In this document: in pieces, positions 11,640 through 23,599 of the stretch
Layout: the number at the start of each line of letters is the position of its first letter
How positions within the stretch are numbered: position 1 is the stretch's first letter
DNA from: Rhyzopertha dominica
Lineage: Eukaryota > Arthropoda > Insecta > Coleoptera > Bostrichidae
Assembly (NCBI GenBank): GCA_025024175.1
Contig: QCXZ01000075.1
Span: 3,224,001-3,288,000 of the forward strand
DNA: 64,000 nucleotides
Reading direction: 5' to 3'
Notes under the pieces: model-generated
Database searches by the model: none
What the model was told of the DNA's origin: nothing
What the model saw: the letters and a program-made list of their open reading frames with translations, nothing else
Program-made: the position numbers and the translations under genes

Positions 11640-12990
11640 TTTTGCTTACATATGGATAGAGAGGAAGATTGTGCTAGTAGAAGAAGAAACAAAAAATTAT
11701 ATTATTTTATTATTATTAACTTTACCTAATTATAGTCATCAACTTACCATCTTTTATCAAAATGTTCTTGGTCTTAGAACCAATGTAGCTGCATTTTCAA
11801 GGATTTTGGAACTTATTCCTTCTATTGATACAGTTGGTAATGGAATTGAAACAAATAGTTCCGATTGTTTTTATATAGTTAACTGTATATATCATGCCCA
11901 GCATTTCATATGTAGATCACGAATTATTTTTCAATGTTCTTAGCACGTATAATGAGTTTCATGAATGCATGGGTGATTTTACTAGTCCAGTATGTCATAA
12001 ACTTAAATAATTTCAAAACTTTTTTTGATGTTAAACAACTGAATGGCGTAGGCAATCAGCAGCAGCGTTTGTTGGATTTAGTGTTTTCTAATCTTGATTT
12101 CCAAATTTTAAGATCTGAGTTATAGTTGGTTGTCAAAGATTGTACCAACTGATGTTGATAGGCTCGGTATCTTTTGATGAATCGACTGAAAACCGTAGAT
12201 TTCCTATGAATCGTCCTAACAACTGTTACAATTTTATGTGTTACAGCATATCTTACTAATCAATTTAAGGGTCTGCCCTAGGTGTAAAACTTCAATTAAT
12301 ATTTCGTACAGACGATATTATTTGTCAGATATTGAAAGATCTGTTTCAGTGGATTTTCATAAATTCTGTTCATTCATTCATCTCAAGAGGAAAGCTTCCT
12401 GAATTTCCCCTGGTATGAAATTTCATGATGAGGAGCTCACCTCTCCACAGTCTATAGTAGTATCCTTCGCTTCTTTTTTTAAGAGTGTATATGTTTATGA
12501 CTGTCATCTTCTATAGGAGATAGGAGGATTCGAGTTCTTGAATGGTGTACTATTAATCGCTTATTTCTGAACACATCTAAATGTTCTGTGGTTTCATTTT
12601 TAAGGAGACAGTCCGATTTAACATATACATACTGCAATAATTAATGTTGAATTCTCTAGGTGCTAGAGTGTTAAGGACCTAGGTGTTACTCTTAACTATA
12701 AACTATAGCATTTTAGCTGTTCTTTTATATTTATATATTTTTTTCGACTTTTAGAATAGCATGGCAGTGATATCTCTTTTATATTTCGTTAGTTCGTTCA
12801 AAACTTTACAGTGTTTATATTGATTTGGTTGAATCGGTCCAAAGAAAGTTTTTAGTTTATTTTGAATATGGTATTTATCTTGCGCAGGGCACAGATCGGC
12901 GACAGCTAGTAACCAGATTTGATCTTAAATCTTTGCATACAAGAAGAGTGTTTTTTTGGCGATGAATTATCTTTACAACTTATTGTACAC
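11640..12990 (+). pseudogene. Decayed jockey-type LINE with core deletion
   Basis: Pieces of one LINE open frame appear in order on the plus strand. An endonuclease start with FYQNVLGLRT lies near 11750, and an endonuclease segment with NNFKTFFDVKQLNGVGNQ..RLLDLVFSN near 12000-12090. A pre-polymerase linker with MKFHDEELTSPQSIVVSF..FFKSVYV lies near 12420-12500. A post-catalytic thumb with INRLFLNTSKCSVVSFLRR lies near 12550-12610, and a C-terminal segment with VESVQRKFLVYF..GTDRRQLVTRFDLKSLH near 12830-12940. The reverse-transcriptase fingers and palm should lie between the linker and thumb; they are absent, so the element has a core deletion plus many stops. LINEs of this kind encode endonuclease and polymerase in one protein. 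Confidence 0.65.
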
Positions 12991-13539
12991 TCTATAGTAT
13001 ATTCTCTAATATACTATAAATTTATTTCCTTTAATTTGCTTATTATAGTTTGCATATACGCTGTGTATTTACATATGAATCTCTAAGTTTGTTATTTCCT
13101 GTAATTATCTTTTATTGGTTACCAGCGCTTATAGCTGGCAATTCATAAGGCTTGTAATGTTAAAATTGCAGATTTCACTTGTGTTACAATTGGTTTATAA
13201 AAATTTGTACTCTAGATCTAGTAGCTGAATTAAGGGGAAGAAATTCGTATGCACTTGTTTGAGATGGCATTTTGTTATTCAATTTTTAGAACCTTCCGGA
13301 GCCTATTTCTTTTCATAGTTTTGACTATGCCAGTTTGATACGATATACTGATTATAGAAGTGTTTAAATTGTAGGTGATTTCGAAAGAAAATGTAACGGC
13401 ACTGCGCAAGGCAGTTACCTTCTGAAATAAAAAAATTCAGGATTTTGTAGAAGAAAAACATGGCTTATTCTTGACAGCTGTTTCTCAAAGCCGTGTAATC
13501 TCCCGAGTTTATTTATTGATATACAAGGCGTTTTAAGCA

Positions 13540-14290
13540 AGTTTCCCAAAATTTGCTAATTCACCACAGCCGCCCACGACAGCATCAGCGCCGTCTAGCG
13601 CGAATCGACCCCGTCCGCGCTAATAATAAATCAATTAATATTCGACCGCTCTGCTCTCCGGTCGCGATAAAACATCGAACTCAGAACGAGAAATGTAATT
13701 TTACCGAGAATGCTCGACATACAACAGGTTTTTATATGGCCCGTCAATTTTTGATAAAGGTTCAAACATTCAAAACTCGAACCGAGAGCGACCATTTTAT
13801 TTCTTTTTCTAAATGAATATCCCTTATCTGATCGAAAAGATAATTAGTATGTATTGAAATTTCAAGTCATCTTTTTGATATTTATCGATATATAGATACG
13901 CTGCGGACCGATGCGGACTGATGCACGTCACAGTCGTCTCCATCTCTCTCTTCGCGGTCAGAGATCGCGTTGGCTTCGCTCTTTGCGGGAGTGACGTGGG
14001 GCCGACGTCGCGGATGAGCCGGGGATCAATTTATAGGTATATTTTCTTAAAATGTACCAATCATGTATTATAATTGTTAATGTACCGCGGTGTTCGGAGC
14101 ATTCCCTGTTATTTTTCAGGCACGTCCCGCGCGCACCTCTATTGTTGTGCCGGCGCATTATTTGAATATGAATATGAATTTTTATTAAATGCGGGACTCG
14201 AATTCCTGCGTGGCTCGCTCTTTTTGTCTTCGCGGTCTCACAACGCTTAATTACGGGGCCTAGTTGTAATTAACACGTTCGAGATTTGTG
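13540..14290. promoter_or_regulatory. GC/CpG-rich tract with ATTA words
   Basis: Composition changes sharply here, with words such as cgaccccgtccgcgc, gccgacgtcgcgg and tgtgccggcgc, followed by TAATTA-type sites near 14245-14270. Two short opposite open frames reflect composition, not coding. It looks like a conserved non-coding or enhancer-like island. No promoter element or transcript can be assigned from sequence alone. Confidence 0.4.
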
Positions 14291-14751
14291 CGTTCTGTTA
14301 TTACTGAACACCTGACTTGGAGAGCTAACAGTTCGATCTGCAATTGAAGTATGGTTCAAACGTATTATAGATGTCTTTATAAATTAATTATGCATTACTG
14401 GTTTAGGGGTGCAAATGTAATCATCACACTTTCAAATTGCTAAGCTATATACGGAGTATGTACACATAACGCAGTTCACTGACTTCTTCTTGTTTTGAAC
14501 AACAATTTTTAAGCTCTTTCTATGATAAGAGAATATATTCTTGAAAAGATCGCTGTCTCTTGAAAACACTGACAAAAATTATTAGTCTGACGTTTCGATT
14601 ACACCTGTATTCTTTGTCAAAGACGAAGAACCTCAAAATTTGCCTGACGCAAGTTCAAACAGAATTTTGAAAGTAAATAAACAAATCACCAAGGAAGCGA
14701 AACGTCATACAAAAAAGTGCCAACCTAATAGAACTTCTTGATAAAAGATAA

Positions 14752-15078
14752 CTACAAAATAGCCTTCCAAATGTCACCTAACTCATAATTTCCACAATCC
14801 CCATTAAAATTATTAGTATTTCTACAAATTTCTGTAGCTTCTTTTATTAGACGTTTGTGATAATATTTTCCTCTATGTAAAATTTTTGTTTTATCAAAGT
14901 CAATCATGTGTTTAGTCAAATATAAGTGTTCTGCTACTAAAGATTTATCTATCTGTTGTAGCGTACTAGCACGTATGTGTTCTTTCAAACGCGTACCTAC
15001 TTTTCTTTTAGTTTGACCTATGTAACACTTGCAGCAAGAACAAGTAATTTTGTAAACACATTCACTCTCTAAATGTAC
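14752..15078 (-). pseudogene. PLE GIY-YIG endonuclease domain fragment
   Basis: The minus strand reads ECVYKITCSCCKCYIGQTKR, then VGTRLKEHIRAS, YLTKHMIDFDKTKIL and RLIKEATEICRN. This is the order of the Penelope-type GIY-YIG nuclease: the GVY/YIG pair (first Gly is Cys here), the Arg/His stretch, and the catalytic Glu in the KEA.EI helix. The final part is open from 14988 to a stop at 14752. In PLEs this domain follows the reverse transcriptase and cuts the target DNA. The upstream polymerase is missing. The frame is intact across the whole nuclease segment, which suggests moderate age. Confidence 0.75.
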
Positions 15079-15239
15079 TTTGTCTTTAGTAAAATTTAAA
15101 ATTTTATCTAAATTATTATATGTACTATCAAAAACTAAAATATCGTGTTCTTATTGCTAAACCATTTCTCTATGACGTCTCGCTTCCTTGGTGATTTGTT
15201 TATTTACTTTCAAAATTTTGCTTGAACTTGTGTCAGGCA

Positions 15240-15290
15240 AATTTTGAGGTTCTTCGCCTTTGACAAAGATTACAGGTGTAATCGAAACGT
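15240..15290 (+). ncRNA. Hammerhead-like stem and GAAACGTC in right PLE arm (degenerate)
   Basis: The right arm contains GATTACA, GG, TGTAATC (a 7-bp hairpin) directly followed by GAAACGTC, the layout of hammerhead stem II plus the conserved GAAA and cleavage GTC. The upstream core reads TTGACAAA in place of CUGANGA, so it is probably inactive. The left arm carries the same block in the opposite orientation with one stem mismatch. Confidence 0.35.
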
Positions 15291-15352
15291 CAGACTTATA
15301 ATTTTTTGTCAGTGTTTTCAAGAGACAGCGGTCTTTCCGAGAATATTATCTT

Positions 15353-16840
15353 AAGTTTGAGACATTTTAAAAACTAATGTTCACACTTGACATCGATTCT
15401 TCGTTTTTGAATCCTATAACCCAGTTCTTAGTGATAACGTATGATGGACATTGATAGCTTAATAAGGTTTATACAGTACCAGCAAAACCATTTTACCCCA
15501 CGTGAAACGTCTGCAGAGAAAATCGATAGATTTGCCTGCATAACATGGAAAGTGATACTTCTTTTCATCAGTATTTGTAAATGCCCCTGATCACTCAGTA
15601 GCTTCTCCTAGTTCTTCAGCTGCGTCATACTTTTCTCGATCCATGTCATTTTTTAATGTATCCCATAAGAAATATAGTTTCTAAGTTTTAATTAATCGGA
15701 TAGGTTCTTAGAATTGTTTCGTGAAAATTAATGGCGTCATTCTTAACTTAATATTTCAGTTTAAACATATGAACCGAATATGCTAGGTCCATTAACACTG
15801 CATTAAATCTATATTTTACTTGAGACTTCCTATCTCCATGAATGTGGTTTTATTTTGTACAAAGATGTTTAATATGACAACTAAAAATGCCAGAATTAGC
15901 CAATTAGCAATATTATATTGCTTAATTTGATGATTACATGCATGATTTCATCAAAGGAAAGATGGTGGAAATTTCTGACAACATGCTATGTTTCACCACG
16001 ATAACGCTCATACTATAATTAATAAATAATTAACCCATGCTTTGGTGGCAACTGTTCATACTGGAATCAATCGTTTATTGTCTTCAGTGTTGGCCTCTAT
16101 TTGTTCCTCGAGCTATAGAACATCTTCAAAGGACCCACTTTTGACAGAACAAGGCAAAATATATTTTTCCTTGCAATTGCAACCTTTTGATTATAACAAG
16201 TACTTCCAATCGAGCCGAAATGCTAATATTTTTACTGATCTTTTATACGAAAATTATCGAAGTCTGTCAAAATTAATACTTATTAGAAGAAAATCGAACA
16301 AAATCCCTTGTTTAATTGATAGAATTGGTGGAATACAATAATAGTTTTTGGATCTAAGGTTTATTATGCCATCCATTAAGAACTGCTGGACTAAGATTAC
16401 TAATTTCTGGGTGTTTTAAATCGCAACAGATGCGATAATTAAAAAATATATACAATTGTAAGTAAATACAGCGATCTTTCCGATAATATATTGTCTTATA
16501 TTATGGACGCTGAAAACATTCACCCTCTTTTTATGATATTTAACGAAATTTTGAAATCCACGCAATTGTAGAAATAGCAGTTGCATAACTTTCTCAGGTG
16601 TCAAAATTATTCTTCAGATAAAGTGGTAGATAAATACGATTGCCCGCTTGAACATATTTTTAATATTTAAGAAGCGCTTTTTATATTTAAATCAATTGTA
16701 ATGATATACTAATCTTTTATTTAAAACCAACGAAGCAATATCTACAGAGATGTTGACATACTTGTTCTTCTAGACATATACAGACAGAAAAAAAAATAAC
16801 TTAAATTTTGTTTCGCTTCACGATCAGGGAAAGTATTCCC
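15353..16840. other. AT-rich DNA without a recognised gene
   Basis: Only short uninterpretable frames occur. A 99-codon plus-strand frame at 16042-16341 has no recognisable motif, and I treat it as chance. Confidence 0.4.
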
Positions 16841-16849
16841 ATCAATTAA

Positions 16850-17200
16850 TTGAACGCGACCTGTCACAAAATTCTTAAAACGCTAATTTTACCGGTCTCA
16901 TTAAGATACAATGTTGATGCCAGCCAAGAATTAATTGGTTCAAAATTAATCGCTTATACAACGACGAGGATCACTGACGTCGACTTCTGGTCAAAATAAT
17001 TGAACGGGAACCGCTCCAATCAAACTAAGATGTGTACCGCCGGGACCGACGTAAAAAATGAATTATTCGGCCGATCGGAACCGCTGCGTTTTTGAAATTT
17101 TAAATATAGCTCGTAATTCACTAGAACCATCTGCTCCAGTGGCAGGACGGGGTTCCAACTAAACAGGGAATTGTTGAAGAGATACCTACTTTTTTCTTTA
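16850..17200. promoter_or_regulatory. GC-enriched tract with TTAATTG/ATTAAT words
   Basis: The composition is balanced compared with the flanks, with repeated homeodomain-like words (tcaattaattgaacg, aagaattaattgg, aaaattaatcgc) and a region at 17030-17100 rich in CpG. This looks like a conserved non-coding tract; no transcript can be inferred. Confidence 0.35.
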
Positions 17201-17228
17201 TTATTATTATTTATCAAATAAGGCGTAA

Positions 17229-17264
17229 GACGTATTTCAGCAGCCAAGCTGCCATCTTCAGTAG
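17229..17264 (-). ncRNA. Hammerhead-ribozyme-like motif (copy A)
   Basis: On the minus strand: CTGAAGA, then a stem TGGCAGC / TTG loop / GCTGC, then TGAAATACGTC. This matches the hammerhead core CUGANGA, stem II, GAAA and a GTC cleavage site after a minimal stem III. Hammerheads of this minimal type are known in Penelope-like elements. The same sequence context recurs at 47999-48035 with a compensatory stem change. Activity cannot be judged from sequence. Confidence 0.55.
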
Positions 17265-17589
17265 GTAAAAACTAAAACTAAGGCGACTTCTTGAAATCTG
17301 GCTGGATTGACCGGGAGATACGAGCCCAGTCCCATTTCAATTGTGCCAGTTGCATTTTTTTTTAATTTTTTATATTTAATGGACATGAGTTGTAATGTTA
17401 TTATGAAACAGATATTTAATTATTTTTCACCACAACTTTGGAAACATTTCCCACTTAACCAATTATTCATTTGTCTAATTCAAACATTTTATTTCTACTT
17501 AACTACCGAGTTGAAGCAAATCATGAGAAAACCTGAGTTACAAACAACTGACTTTATCTATTTGTTCAAAGGCTACCATTAAGTAACAT

Positions 17590-18623
17590 CACCTTTACTT
17601 TTTATGACAGCGGTTATTCTTCTTGGCATTGTATTCACTAAATTCTGGCAATCTTGTGGTGTGAACTTATCCCATATAAGTTGAAGTTTATGCCTTAATT
17701 CGGGAATCGACCTGGCAGGAGTTGCGCGCAGTTATTTTTTCATAATGTTCCGAAGAGTTTCTATAGGAGAAAGGTCAGGACTAGTGGATACCAATTTTAA
17801 AAGTGGAATACTGTTGTCGGTGAACCACTGCAAAGATCTTTTGGATACATGACCTGCAGCGCCATCTTTTTGAAAAACAAAATCATTTCCTGACGTCAAT
17901 GACTCGTCCCTAGTGGGTAGCAAAGTTTCACTTAAGATATTAAGATATTTTTCGGTGTTCACAATGCCCTCAATGAAATGTAATTTTCCTGCTCCTCTTG
18001 CACACATTGATCCCCACGCCATAATAGATGCTGGAAATTTAACTTTTCTCTTCAGACAATCTGGATGATAATTTTCATTTTTTGTCGAATAACTCTGCTG
18101 CGACTGTCGCCTAGACTCGTCGCTCCAATTGTTCAGGACTCCAAGTTCTATGTTCTTTTACCCACTTCAGTCGATTTTTCTTTTGTTGCGTTGTTAACAG
18201 TGGCTTTCCTTGGCCTAGACAATAAACCGCATTTTTGTTGAAACATTTCAATAGTTAAAAACAAAAGATTTTACCTTGTAAGTTCCACAACCCAATCTTT
18301 GTGCTTTCCGGAGACAGCTGGATCTTGAAACATGTCTTCCTACAGCATCACTCCAAAGTGTGCTTAGTTGACCGTAGTTTGCCCTCCTGTTCTGTTAATT
18401 ATTCGTTTCAACGCCCTCCAATCAGTATCAATTAATGCACTTCTTTTACATACCTCTGTTTAGGCGCGACATTATTGCTTGATTTGTATAACTGCACTAC
18501 GTTGCGAACACTGTATCTTGACAACCCCAATAACTGTCCAATTTCTGTATTAGATCTGCTAGATTTATAGAAACGAATAATAATTGATCGAATGTTCGGA
18601 TCGATAACTTTTCCTCTAGTCAT
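17590..18623 (-). pseudogene. Dead Tc1-like transposase
   Basis: The N-terminus (ATG at 18623) reads MTRGKVIDPNIRSIIIRFY..SRSNTEIGQLLGLSRYSVRNVV, a Tc1-type paired-like helix-turn-helix. The C-terminal half (18022-17732) reads MAWGSMCARGAGKLHFIEG, FVFQKDGAAGHVSKRSLQWF and TSPDLSPIETL, giving the second Asp and the Glu of the DD34E triad. The middle (18020-18430), which should hold the rest of the DNA-binding region and the first Asp, is broken by frameshifts and stops. The usual FQ(Q)DGAPCH and SPDLNPIENLW motifs are altered. No convincing inverted termini were found. Confidence 0.75.
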
Positions 18624-19329
18624 TTTTTAATTGTTCAATACAAAATTCTGTAATTGAAACTACCCAAAACGCTTTTGACGTCTGCTGACAAGTAAACAAT
18701 ATCTCTTAGTTATGCGAAATTGCACAGCCACCTCAAATGTTACCTTCACCTGTATGCAAACTTCCGCAAACAATATGGATAGAAACCAGGGTTCGGCCTA
18801 AATAGTTGGTATTTTTTTAATGTATAATTTTGATTATTGAGAACAGTTCAGTTATGCGTAAAAATTGATAGACCATAATTTAGAGAAGTTATTTATAATA
18901 AAAACAAACTCCAAGATGCAATTCTGTTTAAAATTTTTAAGAAATTTTAATAATTCTGTTGATGGGCCAACTGAAATGGGTCAGGTATTGAGTCAAGTCA
19001 ACAAGACTTCATTTCAAGTATGAAGATCAGGACTGTGTACGTTGTCACAATTTTCCTGCACCACGCAAATTGGCTTACCAATCTAAGCTCTCCGTGTTGT
19101 CCCGCTTTAAAATTAGAGATACATTGCCCCTCTAGCGCCGCCACTGCGCTGCCAGAAATCGGGCAGATAGATTTAATAGCCCGATCATTACATNTAGTTN
19201 AGTCGAGAAACTCCACAAGTCGTCGGGAAAGGCAATAACAAAAATTACCTTAAGCTAAACCCATAATAACGAGATCTCCTCCTTNTGTTTTGGAAGGAAA
19301 CATCTGAAAAAATAATTGAACATCGAACA

Positions 19330-19760
19330 TTAATAACGATCCGTTTCAAATACCTGATTACCGCCGGGTTTTTTATGCCGTGTCGTGGTTTCAATTTTTA
19401 CGACTGTCGGGGACTGTAATTTTGGAATTCGATTTTTAAAAAATCCCACTCTGTGTTTAAATCGTACGTGATGACATTTGGCCGTGCGGTCGTCGTCGTC
19501 GTTTTGTATCAAAGCGCGCACGTTTTCGTCGGTTGCCGCGATTTGGTCCTTCGAAACTGGTAAAAACGACCGTGGGTGTCCGAACGGCCGATTTCCGACG
19601 ACATCCGAGGATGAATAATGAGGTGTCACTTTTTAAATTTGTGTAATTTTATCTCGTACTGTGCGTCCGTAGACTTTACGAATGAAATCCGTAACCTGAG
19701 GCGGCCGATCGTCATTTGTCATCTGACCGCCAACACTTTGAATTCAAAATACCGATTTAT
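19330..19760. promoter_or_regulatory. CpG-rich tract
   Basis: Words such as ggtcgtcgtcgtcg and cgtccgtagactttacg stand out from the AT-rich flanks. A 99-codon minus-strand frame (19330-19629) spans it, but its product has no recognisable motif and no splice context. I read it as a regulatory-type island; a coding exon is not excluded. Confidence 0.35.
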
Positions 19761-20439
19761 TGGAAGCTGACTCACCCTTTACAACTCCCTGGCAAATGGA
19801 ACTTTTATCTAATAACCAACCCTTAATAAGCACGTAAAATACCTACCGACATAAAAGTAAACACAGGTATATAACATCATTGATGATTCTGTTTGTTTTT
19901 TTTTCGGATTGCGGTTCCTTTTTCTAAATTGAAAATTTGTATTTTTGACTACGTTTCTTAGGTCTTTGCCTTCCTCCGGTGTTAAACAGTCCTATCAAAG
20001 CTCTTTTTTTTCAAAATTGATTTATGTATGTGCTAAAGATTTTGCTAAAGAATCTAGTTAAAGAGAATTTGAGCCATGATTTTAATGAATTTCGACCGAA
20101 ATTTTAGGTTCCAGTTTAACCAGTAAATATTGAATGTAGAAAAATTGCTTTTATATTGAGAGCTTCTATCGAATGAAATGTCCTAACAGCAATTTCTAGG
20201 CGTAGCTGCTAAATATCACTGCGGCTGAGAATCTGACTTAAAAAATTCAAAACACCCTCTGGTACATTTGAAATACGATGATTGTGGAACACATTTGACT
20301 AAATACTCGTAAACTCATTTTAGCTCTTCTCTAATGGTCTGATATCTGATTCTGTCTAACTGTCCTAAGTGAGAACTTCTTTTGTATTGCTCGGATTCGG
20401 CTTTTACTCTATTCTGCAGTGTAAATACAATACAGAAAG

Positions 20440-21917
20440 GCCTTGCAACCCTAAATATTTTATTATATTAACTATTGCATTAATTTCAATTTTAATGTTA
20501 TAATAATAACAATAAGGTTTTATTTAGGAATAACATATAGCCTTGCATATTAATTCCTATAAAGGCAAAGTCTAGCTTTAGCTATTCAACTTAACCTTTA
20601 GCTGCAAGAAATAATACATGTTTAATCATAATCCACCAATATAAATAGTTACGGAGATCACGTCTATAAAATACTTTGTTACGCAGGTAGGGTGGAGAGG
20701 AGGTAAGCAGCACATTATGGACAAACGTTATTAGGTTATATTTGAAAATATCTTGAACTCTCAACCACTTCAGTTCATTTAATCTAGCAGATACTCGATC
20801 ATATTTCCTAATACGATACACAAAATGACAGCAACTATTCTGAATTTTTTGCATGCGATCCCTGGTGTATTTGTCTCAGCAACTATAATACTCGATAACA
20901 CAACAATTCATTATTGGTAATATTAGACTCTCGCAGAGTTTTTTTCTCAGCTTGAAGTTTATAATATTTTTGTTATTATACAGCAATTTTAAGGAGCAGT
21001 AACATTTTTTCATTAACATGTTCACATGTTGTTTAAATCTCAAATTTTCGTCAATAATCAATCCTAAGCTCTTTACCTGATCGACGATTTCTAAGTTTTT
21101 GCTAGAAATATGTAACTTCAGGTCTGCCTTCGCAATAGTCCTATACCTTTTATGCAGATAACAGAACACTTTTGTGGATCTAGCTGTAAATAATGGTCTT
21201 TAGAAAATCTCTCAATTTTATTAATATCGCTATTTATATCTTCGGCAGCAAAATTTGTTTCTTTAGGATTAAATGAATAAATCCGCGTAACAATACGTCT
21301 TACAGAATCTTACAATATGCAAAAGTTTAGGGGTATAGATAAGAAACAAGATGTGTTCCAAAACTGAGCCCTGAAAGACCACCCGAAGTAATATTTGATA
21401 GATCTGAGGTCTTAGCACATAATTTAACAATTTGATATCTATCGCTTAGATAAAACTTAAAAAAACTAACGGTGTTCATGTCAAACCCATAGTAAGCTAA
21501 TTTAGCACACAGCAAGTTGTGATCGAGGGTATCAAATGCTTTCGAAAAGTCTAACAGAACTAGATAAGTGGCGCGACCACCATCTAGGGATGTAATGATG
21601 TCATCAATGATGTTGGTTAATGTACTAACAGTACTATGGCCCTTTCTAAAACCTGACTGTATATCCGATATAATTTTATTATCTACTACGCAACTATATA
21701 TTTGCTTCTGGGTAATCTTTTCAAGAACCTTCGAAAGAGTAGTTATGATGCTTGTTGGCCGTAAAACGTTATACCGCTTTGGAGAGCTAATTTTAAGTAA
21801 AGGAGCTACCACAGTTGTTTTCCACATATCTGGAAAAAATCCCACCTCTAAACAACAATTAATTTGACTAATTTCATCTAGGGTAGCCAACTGAAAACTA
21901 AAATGAAGGGCTATCAT
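20440..21917 (-). pseudogene. Jockey/CR1-type LINE, 3' half
   Basis: The 196-codon frame 21917-21327 carries reverse-transcriptase fingers and palm: FPDMWKTTVVAPLLKI, LRPTSIITTLSKVLEKI, SDIQSGFRKGHSTVSTL and YLVLLDFSKAFDTLDHNLL. It ends in a decayed GVPQGS-type motif. The catalytic YADD box (about 21290-21260) is not recognisable, though the following NFAAEDINSDINKIERFS is. The thumb (21169-20876) contains KSLGLIIDENLRFKQHV, and the C-terminal domain (20854-20591) contains MQKIQNSCCHFVYRIRK. The AT-rich 20440-20590 is probably the 3' tail. Missing the endonuclease, it is a 5'-truncated, dead insertion. Confidence 0.8.
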
Positions 21918-22039
21918 TATGTTTTTTTCTATATATTCTGCAGTTGTAACCTGACAATTATTTGGATGTGTATAAATGGAGGTAAATTATTGATTTATAT
22001 ATATCTCATTCACATCAGTCAAATTACTCGGAATGTTGC

Positions 22040-22640
22040 ATGGTCTCTGCGTTTTACCCAGTAGTAGAATCTTAGTTTTATTCCTGTCTATTTTCATTTA
22101 AACTTTCTTGTAGGTCCTTCAGTAAACGCACACGATGTCTCTTATACTGTATCCATTTTATAATGATCAACAAATAATCTTAGATGTCTCGTTCTTTGTT
22201 CCTTTAATTATTTAGTCCATAGCTATTGTAAATAAACGGGGACTTAATATTCTTGCCTTAAGCCTTCCCTCGTCCATTCTTAACTTACAAACAACTTGCC
22301 ACTTAGAATTTCCAATACTTTCCTTTTCCAGATGTCTTTTCAAATTCCAAAATGTGCGAACTCACTTCCCTATTTTGTTGTGGTTTTCTTATAATTTGCT
22401 TAAGTGCGAATAGGTGATCTTTTATGCTTCGTTTCTCTCATAGTCGAGGCTCATGTGTCTATCCAGGTTTTGATGCCACAATTTTTTCATATAAAGCTTT
22501 GGCACCACACTTAACAGAGTTACTCCTCTGTAGTTTGACAGGGCTTGCAATCTTTCTTTTTTAGTACTGACTGAATCACTGCTACCTCCATTCGTTAGGT
22601 ATACTACCGGTGTTTTAGGCTTTATTAAACAGTAAACGAT
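22040..22640 (-). pseudogene. RTE-like LINE reverse transcriptase fragment
   Basis: The minus strand around 22550-22480 reads LSNYRGVTLLSVVPKLY, the finger motif 'NYRGIsLLsv..K' typical of RTE-type and related LINE polymerases. The preceding and following sequence is broken. It probably belongs with the upstream piece at 23600-23880, from which about 950 bp of unrelated DNA separates it. Confidence 0.55.
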
Positions 22641-22721
22641 AGTACTGAAATAACACTAAGCGAAGCTGGAGCAGGTCTACTCTAGTATAGTAAAAAACTT
22701 GGCTACATTGTTAGAGTAAAT

Positions 22722-23568
22722 TTTAGAGTGATTTGTACTCTAGGCAAATGTAATTTTTGACACTAGATATTATAATATATTTTATTATGTATCAAAAGTA
22801 AATAAATACTTAGGTACTAAGTACCAGCTGGTACTTGAACAGGTTTGCGTTATTTGATATGGTTCTTTATAAAATAGTAAACGAAAGTCAATTACATTTA
22901 AATAAAATAACATGTTCAGCTTGGAAACTTGCATACACGTTTAAAAAGACTGTTAAGCGTCCTTGAGGAACTAGATTAAATGTTTGGAAGAAGATTTAGA
23001 CTATGTGGTGATCTACAACTTATTTATCATTATTCATATTAATGAAGACGTTAGTTGTTAAATTTTGTATTGGTAGGTAAAGTGTACACAAAATATTTTT
23101 CAATGCAAAGAAAGTACAATAATTATCGACTCATCTAGCGTAAATAAATAGATTGTGCTTTATATCTAAGTTTCCCAAATGATTCATTTGGTAATTCTAT
23201 AACGCTTGCAATCTTTAGGTTTAAATGATAAATTGTAATAGCTAATAATAAACTAAAAATATTTTATCCCGCTAACTGCTAACACCAATTTTTCTTGCTA
23301 GGTGAGATTTTATTTTATTATTAATTTGGCAACAGTATGGTACAGCGATGTTATAGATGGCACCTTTTGAAGGCCAATCTTTACTAGAGCTCTTGTTCAC
23401 CCTTAACAGAGTTACTTTTATTCTAGATATTTTCATTCGCTCTAGTTCGAGAAAAAAGGGGGTAAATAGTGTAAAAACTACATTTGTTTAGAGGTATTTT
23501 GCAAGAAATCGATATAGTGGTGTGAAAAATTTGATTAAAGTGAAAATTAGAGCGGTTTTTGCTCTAAA
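22722..23568. repeat. Intervening segment with similar hairpins near both ends
   Basis: A hairpin TTAGAGT...ACTCTAG lies at 22723-22743, and a related one, TTAGAGC...GCTCTAA, at 23547-23567. They bracket DNA lying between two pieces of an RTE-like LINE. This may be a small insertion with terminal stem-loops. No target duplication or coding capacity was found. Confidence 0.25.
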
Positions 23569-23599
23569 ATCTCTATCGTATTTCTTCTTCGTTAGAGCT

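Larger units (their letters stand above)
14531..15352 (-). mobile_element. Truncated Penelope-like element between inverted arms
   Basis: About 180 bp at the left (14531-14709) and right (15171-15352) are inverted copies of each other, with nearly identical blocks such as CACCAAGGAAGCG, AACCTCAAAATTTGCCTGAC and GTCTCTTGAAAACACTGAC. Between them, on the minus strand, is the GIY-YIG nuclease end of a Penelope-like retroelement. PLEs are known to carry terminal repeats that can be direct or inverted. The copy lacks the reverse-transcriptase domain, so it is a short 5'-truncated insertion. Confidence 0.75.

Noticed and set aside
17590..18700. Inverted ends for the Tc1 relic
   Set aside because: GTAACAT-type words near 17584 and 18738 are too short and imperfect to define termini.
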